A stretch of DNA of 12,420 nucleotides, from contig DAOWKX010000058.1 in assembly GCA_030639705.1 (NCBI GenBank), positions 1 through 12,420 on the forward strand. Direction: 5' to 3'. This DNA comes from Candidatus Aminicenantota bacterium (lineage in GTDB: Bacteria > Acidobacteriota > Aminicenantia > UBA2199). Under the pieces are notes generated by a model. That model saw nothing but the letters and a program-made list of their open reading frames with translations. It was not told where the DNA came from and ran no database searches. Below, in pieces: positions 1-5,328 of the stretch. Each line of letters opens with the position of its first letter. Position 1 is the stretch's first letter. Both the position numbers and the translations under genes were made by a program.

Positions 1-445
1 AAGACATGCTGATTTTTCCGGGGGAAATAATATTACCGGCATAGTTGATGACGATACGCAACACCCGATCCGGATTGAAAAAATCGGCCAGGTATTCTTC
101 GTTATCGATCCCGTTTTGAAGGGATACCACCGTAAAGCGTCCTTTTAACTTTCTTATTTCCGGTATCAAAGCTTGCATATAGGGAGTTTTAATACTGATC
201 ACCACATAATCAAATGCTTGTTCCTTTAAGTCCTCAATACCGGTTTGAACCTCATTCAAATGTGCCTGAAGGGTCACCAGTTTCTCAATCAGAATTCCTT
301 GTTGTCTGATATTTTCGATGTGATCTTTCCAGATATCAATGCCATAGACGTGATGTCCGGAAGCCCTTAAGTGGCAGGCAAATATGCCACCGATGGGACC
401 CAGTCCGATCACTAAAATTTTCTTTTTCATTTTATCATTATTCAT
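1..445 (-). CDS. Ketopantoate reductase family (PanE/ApbA-like) dehydrogenase, 3' part missing
   Basis: The 148 visible residues form the N-terminal Rossmann domain of a PanE/ApbA-type NAD(P)H-dependent reductase. A dinucleotide-binding G-x-G-x-x-G is seen as GLGPIGG (residues 14-20) after the first hydrophobic strand, and the family's QNG motif is at 110-112 (SLQNGID). Family members reduce 2-ketopantoate to pantoate in coenzyme A synthesis, but many paralogues act on other 2-keto acids, so the substrate is not assigned. Asp37 after the second strand (YGIDIW) would usually favour NADH over NADPH; this is inference. The start at 445 is chosen because GGAGG lies at the right distance (453-457); an in-frame ATG at 430 is an alternative. 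The C-terminal helical substrate domain lies beyond the left edge. A consensus-like promoter lies about 110 bp upstream and no gene shares the transcript inside the window. Confidence 0.85.
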   Translation of the reverse strand, partial: MNNDKMKKKILVIGLGPIGGIFACHLRASGHHVYGIDIWKDHIENIRQQGILIEKLVTLQAHLNEVQTGIEDLKEQAFDYVVISIKTPYMQALIPEIRKLKGRFTVVSLQNGIDNEEYLADFFNPDRVLRIVINYAGNIISPGKISMS

Positions 446-475
446 CAGTTGACCTCCTTTTTTATTGATCAACTG
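446..475 (-). promoter_or_regulatory. Hairpin presenting the Shine-Dalgarno of the PanE-like gene
   Basis: CAGTTGA (446-452) and TCAACTG (469-475) are perfect 7-bp inverted repeats. On the minus-strand mRNA they would form a stem whose 16-nt loop contains AAAGGAGG, with the lower stem arm directly touching the start codon at 445. The sequence is seen directly; that it folds or regulates translation is inference. Confidence 0.4.
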
Positions 476-552
476 TACCTTGGAAAATTATTCAATACAA
501 AATTTGGAAATGCCTTATTAGAATTATTTCCACTGTTCTGTATTTATAAATG

Positions 553-581
553 ATTATTATAAATAATTGGAAAATTGTCAA
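553..581 (-). promoter_or_regulatory. Sigma-70-type promoter for the PanE-like gene
   Basis: Read on the minus strand, a perfect -35 box TTGACA (576-581) is followed after 17 bp by AATAAT (553-558), five of six matches to TATAAT. An overlapping TATAAT lies 3 bp closer. Transcription would begin near 546 and give a leader of about 100 nt that includes the hairpin at 446-475. Confidence 0.65.
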
Positions 582-602
582 CCATAGGCTGGTTTAAAAA
601 CA

Positions 603-699
603 AAGGTTAAGGTTAAGAAAAAAATGTGAAGCGTAAGTCGTAAATAGAAATTTGTAATTAGTAATTCGTAAAGTGTAAAGGCGTAAAACGTGAAAAATC
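603..699 (+). repeat. Degenerate period-7 GTAA tandem array
   Basis: The word GTAA (or GTGA/GAAA) recurs at 626, 633, 640, 647, 654, 661, 668, 675, 683 and 690, a 7-bp spacing with one 8-bp step. The first four bases are conserved and the last three vary. It is preceded at 603-617 by two and a half copies of the hexamer AAGGTT. Seven is not a multiple of three, so no periodic protein is implied and no open frame covers it. It lies in a gene-free stretch and forms the left wing of the periodic block around it. Function unknown. Confidence 0.7.
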
Positions 700-827
700 A
701 CTGGTCATTAAGAACTATCATAACTTGTCATTACAATTCTCTGGAGCTCTTAATGACGTGAACGCAGTGAACATATGACGCATGCTTTGCATGCAAATGA
801 CGGGAGCGAAGCGAGTAAATGACCAGT
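700..827. repeat. Inverted-repeat element enclosing a 22-bp-period array
   Basis: The element is bounded by a perfect 10-bp inverted repeat, ACTGGTCATT (700-709) and AATGACCAGT (818-827). Inside, TGAC occurs at 754, 776, 798 and 820, exactly every 22 bp. Each unit reads TGAC, a hexamer, three bases, the hexamer again, three A/T bases. The hexamer is GTGAAC at 758 and 767, GCATGC at 780 and 789, and an imperfect GGGAGC/GCGAGT at 802 and 811. Opposite-orientation GTCATT words are at 704 and 727. The GAGCGAAGCGAG core of the third unit resembles, from memory, a motif of common intergenic repeats in many bacterial genomes. No open frame is present. It could be a palindromic intergenic repeat or a small non-autonomous element; no target-site duplication is obvious. 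Confidence 0.7.
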
Positions 828-835
828 TTATTTTG

Positions 836-912
836 TTCTTATCTTCAGAACTTCTTATCTTCTCAACTTCGACATTCAATATTCTTTATTCGATATTCAT
901 CATTCTATGTTT
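836..912 (-). repeat. Degenerate tandem array, period 8 then period 7
   Basis: On the + strand TTC recurs at 836, 844, 852, 860 and 868 (8-bp steps), then at 875, 882, 889, 896 and 903 (7-bp steps). Read on the minus strand these are GAA-headed units; GAAGATAA occurs twice, 16 bp apart. The sequence is A-rich on the minus strand, opposite to the GTAA array on the other side of the inverted repeat. It is non-coding by appearance. The remaining bases to 1039 hold only a short hairpin. Confidence 0.65.
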
Positions 913-1010
913 ATTAAGAATCTCTTATGAAGGGTGACGGTGATTGTAAACTTGTATTTATCTCAAATTAGCTTTTCAACCGGACTTTTGCGTTTTTGTA
1001 AATCCACCCT

Positions 1011-1026
1011 AAGTAACTCGTTACTT
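1011..1026. other. Short hairpin downstream of the acetyltransferase gene
   Basis: AAGTAA and TTACTT form a 6-bp stem around a CTCG tetraloop, 14 bp past the acetyltransferase stop codon. No T-run follows on the minus strand, so it is a poor intrinsic terminator. It may be chance or a transcript-end stabiliser. Confidence 0.25.
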
Positions 1027-1039
1027 TTCTGCTTCTCGT

Positions 1040-1555
1040 TTATTCCCGTGTATAAGCATACAGGAATTGATCAATCAGTTTTCCGTCTTTGAAGGCACTG
1101 CAGCGCATTCTCACTTCCGGCTCATAACCTGCTTTTTCCAGTACCCGGATTGAAGCTTGATTCCATTCATAGGGCAGGGCGAAAACCCGGTGTAAACCAT
1201 GGTTTGAGAAGGCATAATCGGTTACTGCTTTTAATGCCTCGGTCATGATACCCCGGCCCCAGTATTGTTCACCCAGCCAGTATCCGATCTCGGCACTGAA
1301 CCGGGCCACATCGGTTAAAATTCCGAATCCGATGCTCCCGATCGCCTCATTTCCTCTGTCAATACAAAAATAGGTTTCCGGTTCCATTGAAAGGCAGAGG
1401 TCGATAAAACGCTGGGCATCAGAAATGGTGTAGGGATGGGGGAATGCATCCCGGAGATTGATCCATATCTTTCGGTTATCCGCATGCCTGGCCACTGAAT
1501 CAGCATCTTCTTTTTTCCAGCTTCTTACCGTACATTCTCTCAGTTTAATTTCCAT
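1040..1555 (-). CDS. GNAT N-acetyltransferase, RimJ/RimL type
   Basis: A 171-residue single-domain acetyltransferase of the GNAT fold, the usual length for RimJ/RimL-like enzymes, which transfer acetyl from acetyl-CoA to amino groups of proteins or small molecules. The acetyl-CoA-binding motif A is clear: IGYWLGEQYWGRGIMTEAL around residues 90-108, with the pyrophosphate-loop segment QYWGRG (97-102). Motif B follows with N132, S135 and the KAGYE segment at 141-145. The N-terminal PHPYT..DAQRFI segment (39-51) is also typical. The substrate cannot be told. The start at 1555 has no good Shine-Dalgarno sequence, but it lies 24 bp after the stop of the membrane-protein gene. Co-transcription with that gene is likely and reinitiation possible. 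It is cytoplasmic, with no membrane segment. Confidence 0.9.
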   Translation of the reverse strand: MEIKLRECTVRSWKKEDADSVARHADNRKIWINLRDAFPHPYTISDAQRFIDLCLSMEPETYFCIDRGNEAIGSIGFGILTDVARFSAEIGYWLGEQYWGRGIMTEALKAVTDYAFSNHGLHRVFALPYEWNQASIRVLEKAGYEPEVRMRCSAFKDGKLIDQFLYAYTRE

Positions 1556-1579
1556 GTGGATAAAAGTTGAATTTAATAA

Positions 1580-2461
1580 TTACTTTTTCAATCCTTTTAT
1601 GTTTTTTAGAGATTTTTTAAAAAGTCGTTGCACATCAGGGGGTAAATCACGGATTCGATGATATACCTTGCTTTCAAAGTGGATTTCCCAGCTACCACCG
1701 GGCCTGGCAACCAGATAAAGAGACCGGCCTGCCTTTTCAAACTCCACTGTGGTTGCTTGACTGTCAGGTTTGCTTGCCATGCTTTTTTTTACAGCTTTTT
1801 CTTTTGCTGGGGTGGTTTCAGCCGGTCCGGTACTGGCCTGGGTGTTGAAAAATCCGATACCCAGATAAATACCCAATCCCACTGCAATTAGCTGTAACAG
1901 GAGGGAAGGGCCCCATTTTATTTTTTTTTGATTGCTCTCGCCATCTGATTCATAGCGACTCTGCTTTTCCCTCTGGGAACGAAGATAGGTGCGTACACTG
2001 AAGAAGATTATCAAGAGCGGGATGGCTCCCATGGGCACAAAAATAACCCCACAGATAATCCAGCCCCAGACCAGACCCTCTCCCATGGGAGGAGAAAAAC
2101 CGAATTCCAGGAAATTCCAGCCCAGGGAGATAAAAAGCGCTGACCAGGCCAGGGCCATCAAGTTGGGACCTCCGATCTTTTTACCAGCGGCGAAACTGAC
2201 AAACATAACAATAATTCCTAAGAAAATCGATACCGGCATAATCCATATCCAGTCCGGCGCCTGATGGGCGATTTCATAAGGGCCTCCCGATGCCACAAAC
2301 CCCCCGAGGCGCATTATGCCTCGCATCCCCAGGTAGAGACAGGTTAAGGCCAATCCAAAACCCAGCTGGCTCAATAAAAATAATATCCAGTGTTTAATAT
2401 TACCACCGCTTCCCTCAGAAATCGGCCTGCCTGTCATAAATATCTGTTTTGATACAGCCAT
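1580..2461 (-). CDS. Unrecognised five-helix membrane protein with soluble C-terminal domain
   Basis: A 293-residue protein I do not recognise. Hydrophobic segments near residues 25-45, 71-92, 100-119, 130-156 and 186-205 look like five membrane helices. A charged loop (about 160-182) lies before the last helix. After it come a flexible Ala/Lys/Thr-rich linker (about 208-237) and a compact C-terminal segment (238-293) with GRSLYLVARPGGSWEIHF and a basic end. The start at 2461 is preferred because GGGAGG (2466-2471) precedes it; a TTG 33 bp upstream is in frame but has no such site. A consensus-like promoter lies at 2532-2560. The acetyltransferase gene follows after 24 bp. With an odd number of helices the C-terminal domain lies opposite the N terminus; which side is not decided by the sequence. 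Function unknown. Confidence 0.8.
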   Translation of the reverse strand: MAVSKQIFMTGRPISEGSGGNIKHWILFLLSQLGFGLALTCLYLGMRGIMRLGGFVASGGPYEIAHQAPDWIWIMPVSIFLGIIVMFVSFAAGKKIGGPNLMALAWSALFISLGWNFLEFGFSPPMGEGLVWGWIICGVIFVPMGAIPLLIIFFSVRTYLRSQREKQSRYESDGESNQKKIKWGPSLLLQLIAVGLGIYLGIGFFNTQASTGPAETTPAKEKAVKKSMASKPDSQATTVEFEKAGRSLYLVARPGGSWEIHFESKVYHRIRDLPPDVQRLFKKSLKNIKGLKK

Positions 2462-2531
2462 ATTACCTCCCTTTTTTACCAGGTGAAAATCCAACCATAA
2501 ATGTCAGAGAATGGTTTAAACATACAGGGGA

Positions 2532-2560
2532 ATTATTGGATAAATGAAAGGTTTTGTCAA
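2532..2560 (-). promoter_or_regulatory. Sigma-70-type promoter for the membrane-protein and acetyltransferase pair
   Basis: On the minus strand TTGACA (2555-2560) is followed by 17 bp and AATAAT (2532-2537). This is the same box sequence and spacing as the promoter at 553-581. Transcription would start near 2525, about 64 nt before the start codon at 2461. It lies directly after the two-domain GNAT-like gene, so that gene and the following pair are probably separate units. Confidence 0.65.
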
Positions 2561-2583
2561 TGGAAATGAGTGATCCACTTGAA

Positions 2584-3696
2584 TCAAAGGTGTTTCTGAT
2601 ATATGCGGTAGGTTTTGATGGGAGTGAGGTTTAACTTTTCCAGGGCATTGCGGATTTTGTAGTTGTCTTCAAGTATGTAGTTGGCCTCCAGGCGTACTTT
2701 CTTGGGAGAAAGGGCTTTGGACAGATGAACATACAGCAGGGCATCCAGGCCAAGATTGTGATAACGGGGATGAACTGCCATTCCGAACAATCGGTAATCC
2801 TGTAAATGTTTAATTTTTTTTAATATTTTTAGGAAACCGAAGGGAAAGATTTTTCCCTGGATTTCCTTCAGAATGATATTCAAATCCGGGAATCCCAGGC
2901 AATAGGCAACCGGAACACCGTTATCTTCTACAATCCATACCGCATCGATATCCACTATAATTTTCAGTTTTCGGATCATGTCTTTCAGGACATTGTAATC
3001 CAGCGGTACATACCCCCAGTTGTCTTGGTAGGCAATGTTGCTGAGTTTCCAGATGGCTTCGGCATCCTTATCCAGGTTTTTAAGGTTTAGTCTCCGCAGG
3101 GTAAAGCCTGGGTATCTCTTAAAAAACCGGTCATAAAACCGTAAAAACCGTGGAGGGATTTCATACCCTTTTTTAGTATCTGCTTCATAAACCAGTAGGT
3201 CTTTGATTTTTTCATAGTCCAGTTGAACCAGCAATTTGTTGTAATAGCCAGGATTATAAGGAGACATGTAAACCGGGGTGGTGTCAAATCCCTCATATAA
3301 GAATCCCCAGTTTTCCGCCACCGGATGAATGGGCCCCCGGATGGATTTCATGCCTCTTTTTCCCAACCAGTCTTCAGCAAATTCCATCAGTTCCCGTGCG
3401 ACAGATACTTCATCGATACATTCAAAAGCGCCGAAAAATCCTATTTCGGTTTTACAGAAGTTGTTATAGGTATGATCAACATAGACCAGATTTCGGCCTA
3501 CAACCCGGCCATTTTGAGTGGCCAGGCAGAGAATAAAATCTGAATTGGCCAGGATGGGATTTTTTTTCTTTGAATAGGCATTTCTCTCTTCAAACCAGAT
3601 GGGAGGAACCCAGAATAAATCCTTTTTATAAAGGTGTCTGGGAAAAAAAATAAAATCTCTCTGTTGCTTTTTATTACTTACTTTGAAGACAGCCAT
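2584..3696 (-). CDS. Two-domain GNAT-like protein (YghO-like), function unknown
   Basis: A 370-residue soluble protein of a widespread uncharacterised family that I associate with GNAT-fold, YghO-like proteins; this is recall, not a search. The N-terminal half (about 1-170) opens with FPRHLYKKDLFWVPP. It carries the family's conserved stretch, GFFGAFEC (86-93), then RGPIHPVAENWGFLYEGFD (120-138) and MSPYNPGYY (144-152). The C-terminal half (about 195-370) looks like a second acetyltransferase-type domain. There, a strand FGMAVHPRYHNLGLDALLY (304-322) sits where motif A would be, although the canonical Q/R-x-x-G-x-G/A loop is degenerate (RYHNLGL), so acetyl-CoA binding is uncertain. The start at 3696 is the first ATG in frame, 12 bp after the stop of the coiled-coil gene; no strong ribosome binding site is seen, consistent with coupling. 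No membrane segment or signal peptide is visible. Confidence 0.8.
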   Translation of the reverse strand: MAVFKVSNKKQQRDFIFFPRHLYKKDLFWVPPIWFEERNAYSKKKNPILANSDFILCLATQNGRVVGRNLVYVDHTYNNFCKTEIGFFGAFECIDEVSVARELMEFAEDWLGKRGMKSIRGPIHPVAENWGFLYEGFDTTPVYMSPYNPGYYNKLLVQLDYEKIKDLLVYEADTKKGYEIPPRFLRFYDRFFKRYPGFTLRRLNLKNLDKDAEAIWKLSNIAYQDNWGYVPLDYNVLKDMIRKLKIIVDIDAVWIVEDNGVPVAYCLGFPDLNIILKEIQGKIFPFGFLKILKKIKHLQDYRLFGMAVHPRYHNLGLDALLYVHLSKALSPKKVRLEANYILEDNYKIRNALEKLNLTPIKTYRIYQKHL

Positions 3697-3708
3697 GATT
3701 GGTTTTCT

Positions 3709-4140
3709 TCAACTTCTGTGCCGATAATAATTCCTGGTCCCTTCGAGGTCTTTTAAACGATCCTCCATTTGATCGAGCCGTTCATTCATCTGTTTTAAGC
3801 GAACCAGTAGTATATGATTGAGCTGCAAATAATTTTTCAGGATGGCAACGGGTTTGGTGACAATCAGGTGGAGTGAATAGGGAATAAACAGCAATATCTT
3901 TATTATTTTGTTGTCGGTTTTTTGGTTGATGCGGTTGACAATATTCAGGCTTTCGTTCAAAAAAATCACCCGTTTACCCATCTCCATATCCAGCTCGGTT
4001 TCTGATAATTCATTAAAATCAAGAGGGTATTCTCGGTCGATCTTTTTATTGATTAATCCGGAAATGTCATTCATTTTATTTTTCTTTTTCTCCAGCTCTT
4101 CCCTGGCTTTGATGATTTCTTTCTTTATTTTTTCGTTCAT
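3709..4140 (-). CDS. Unrecognised coiled-coil protein with central hydrophobic segment
   Basis: A 143-residue protein with no family I can name. The first 25 residues are highly charged (K/E-rich) and helical. The region 79-102 (IKILLFIPYSLHLIVTKPVAIL) is hydrophobic enough for a membrane or amphipathic helix. Residues 110-135 (LLVRLKQMNERLDQMEDRLKDLE) show a heptad pattern typical of a coiled coil. The C-terminal tail is basic and Tyr/Arg-rich. The start at 4140 is supported by AAGGA about 5 nt upstream. Only 12 bp separate it from the GNAT-like gene, so the two likely share a transcript from the promoter candidate at 4162-4190. A membrane-attached oligomerising partner of the GNAT-like protein is possible but is inference only. 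Confidence 0.75.
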   Translation of the reverse strand: MNEKIKKEIIKAREELEKKKNKMNDISGLINKKIDREYPLDFNELSETELDMEMGKRVIFLNESLNIVNRINQKTDNKIIKILLFIPYSLHLIVTKPVAILKNYLQLNHILLVRLKQMNERLDQMEDRLKDLEGTRNYYRHRS

Positions 4141-4161
4141 TGGATTCCTTCTTCGAAAGTC

Positions 4162-4190
4162 ATATTATCATTTTTTGATTTTTTTAACAA
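4162..4190 (-). promoter_or_regulatory. Promoter candidate for the coiled-coil/GNAT-like pair
   Basis: Read on the minus strand, TTGTTA (4185-4190) is followed by a 17-bp A-rich spacer and TAATAT (4162-4167), overlapped by GATAAT. Each box matches the consensus only partly. The leader would be very short, about 15 nt, with the AAGGA ribosome binding site inside it. Confidence 0.4.
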
Positions 4191-4270
4191 TACACCAAAA
4201 TCCGTTTTCTATTCGGAAAAAACATTGATTGAGAGTTTAATTAATCTTGCTGTCAGAACAATTGGGGTAA

Positions 4271-4297
4271 TTGAAACTTTTACCTTGATTTTAAAAT
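4271..4297 (+). promoter_or_regulatory. atpF: Weak promoter candidate for the atp operon
   Basis: TTGAAA (4271-4276) and TAAAAT (4292-4297) are separated by only 15 bp, shorter than ideal. If used, transcription would begin close to the first start codon and give an almost leaderless message, which would fit the absence of a Shine-Dalgarno sequence there. Nothing better is visible in 4191-4303. Confidence 0.25.
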
Positions 4298-4312
4298 AGT
4301 GATGTGATAAAA

Positions 4313-4732
4313 ATGAATATGCTCAATCTGGATTATTCCATTATTTTTGTTATCATTTTGATATGGCTGCTGATGAATATTCTGAACAAAGTATATTATA
4401 AGCCGGTGGGGAAACTGATCCAGGAGAGGGAGCAAAAAATCGAAAAAGATTCCCGAAAAATGGAATCAACGACCAAAGGTGTTGAGGAGAAAACCCGACA
4501 TATTGAAAAGGTTTTAAGTGATTCAAAAAAAGAATCAATGCGGATTCGTGAAGCGCTGATTCAGAAAGGAGAGGCCGTAAGGGAGCAAATGATCATTGAA
4601 GCAAGGGAAAGATCAAAAAGTCTGTTAAAGAGAAAAATGGAGGAGCTGGAGCAGGAACTGGTTAAAGCCGAAGAACAGCTTACTCAAGAGATCGATTTAT
4701 TTAGCGATAAAATTAAAGATAAGTTTTTATGA
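4313..4732 (+). CDS. atpF: F1Fo ATP synthase subunit b (first of two, b/b'-like)
   Basis: A 139-residue stator subunit of the F1Fo ATP synthase. One N-terminal membrane helix (about residues 8-27, IIFVIILIWLLMNILN) is followed by YYKPVGKLIQERE, the usual b-subunit transition. A long charged helix then runs to the C terminus and would dimerise as the peripheral stalk. The length is near the short end for b subunits. The start is uncertain: GTG at 4304, ATG at 4313 and ATG at 4319 are all in frame and none has a clear ribosome binding site; ATG 4313 is chosen for its codon. The stop overlaps the next start by 4 bp (ATGA), so translation is coupled. Two b genes side by side suggest a b/b' heterodimeric stalk, as described in some bacteria and chloroplasts. 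Confidence 0.88.
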   Translation: MNMLNLDYSIIFVIILIWLLMNILNKVYYKPVGKLIQEREQKIEKDSRKMESTTKGVEEKTRHIEKVLSDSKKESMRIREALIQKGEAVREQMIIEARERSKSLLKRKMEELEQELVKAEEQLTQEIDLFSDKIKDKFL

Positions 4733-5328
4733 AATCAAAGTATAGGGCTTTTTTAATATTAATAGTTTTACTGGCAACCTGTTTGGCCGCAACTCCGGAG
4801 GAACAGGGGGAGCATCATTTTAATTGGGGTCACTTCATCGGTTCTGTGTTGAATTCCACCATACTTTTTGGAGGGCTCATCATTTTCTTAAGAAAACCAC
4901 TCATTAAATTACTCACCCAGAGAAGCCTGGATATTAAAAATGATATGGTAGAAAGAGAGAAGAATCTGAAAACAGCTTCGCGAGAGTTTGAAAAAATTTC
5001 AATGCGACTGGATAAAATTGAAAGTGAAGTCCAGGAGATGAATCTGAGCGCCCAACAGAAAGGGGAAGAGGAAAAACAAAAAATTGAAAAGCTTGGAGAA
5101 CAGGAATCACAGCGGGTCTTGAATTTAACCGAAGCTGAGATAAAAAACAGGGTGGAGTCATCAATGACCCGGTTAAAGTCAAAGATTGCCCGGCTGACCA
5201 TTGACCATTTTAAGAAAGAAATTGAATCCCAATTGGATGAAGAAACACATAGAAGGTTAATTGACAGGAATATAACCATAGCCGGTGAAGTCATTGAAAA
5301 AGAGAAGATTAAAAGAGAAAAAGAATAA
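4729..5328 (+). CDS. atpF: F1Fo ATP synthase subunit b with N-terminal signal-like leader
   Basis: A 199-residue second b subunit. It begins with a basic, hydrophobic leader (residues 1-21, ending CLAATPEE) that looks like a cleavable signal peptide, followed by a short acidic, His-containing stretch (EEQGEHHFNWG). The true membrane helix is at about 37-55 (IGSVLNSTILFGGLIIFL), ending in the family's RKPL. The rest (60-199) is a long charged coiled-coil helix for the peripheral stalk. Deltaproteobacterial-type AtpF proteins commonly carry such an extension. The leader has a cysteine at 18 but the residue before it is Thr, so a lipoprotein box is not convincing. It overlaps the upstream gene by 4 bp and the delta gene by 1 bp. 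Confidence 0.9.
   Translation: MKSKYRAFLILIVLLATCLAATPEEQGEHHFNWGHFIGSVLNSTILFGGLIIFLRKPLIKLLTQRSLDIKNDMVEREKNLKTASREFEKISMRLDKIESEVQEMNLSAQQKGEEEKQKIEKLGEQESQRVLNLTEAEIKNRVESSMTRLKSKIARLTIDHFKKEIESQLDEETHRRLIDRNITIAGEVIEKEKIKREKE

Noticed and set aside
700..827. The 22-bp regular array as a small CRISPR.
   Set aside because: The conserved part is only 4-6 bp, the period is far too short for repeat plus spacer, and the spacers contain internal doubled hexamers. No cas gene is nearby.
700..827. The inverted-repeat element as an insertion sequence remnant.
   Set aside because: There is no transposase fragment, and no target-site duplication is recognisable at the ends. The inverted ends are only 10 bp. 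A non-autonomous element remains possible but is not shown.
1989..2264. A 91-codon open frame on the + strand within the membrane-protein gene.
   Set aside because: It is the complement of hydrophobic-helix codons, rich in Pro/Lys/Ile, with no ribosome binding site. It is a shadow of the real gene.
2462..2494. Longer start (TTG at 2494) for the five-helix membrane protein.
   Set aside because: The extra residues include the ribosome-binding region itself (GGGAGG before ATG 2461), and TTG lacks a ribosome binding site.
4191..4270. A riboswitch or attenuator ahead of the atp operon.
   Set aside because: Only a 4-bp inverted repeat (TCCG/CGGA) and A/T-rich sequence are seen. There is no terminator-like stem or recognisable aptamer.
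4729..4800. Lipoprotein signal (Cys18) in the second b subunit.
   Set aside because: The residue before the cysteine is Thr rather than Gly, Ala or Ser, and lipid anchoring would be redundant with the membrane helix that follows.
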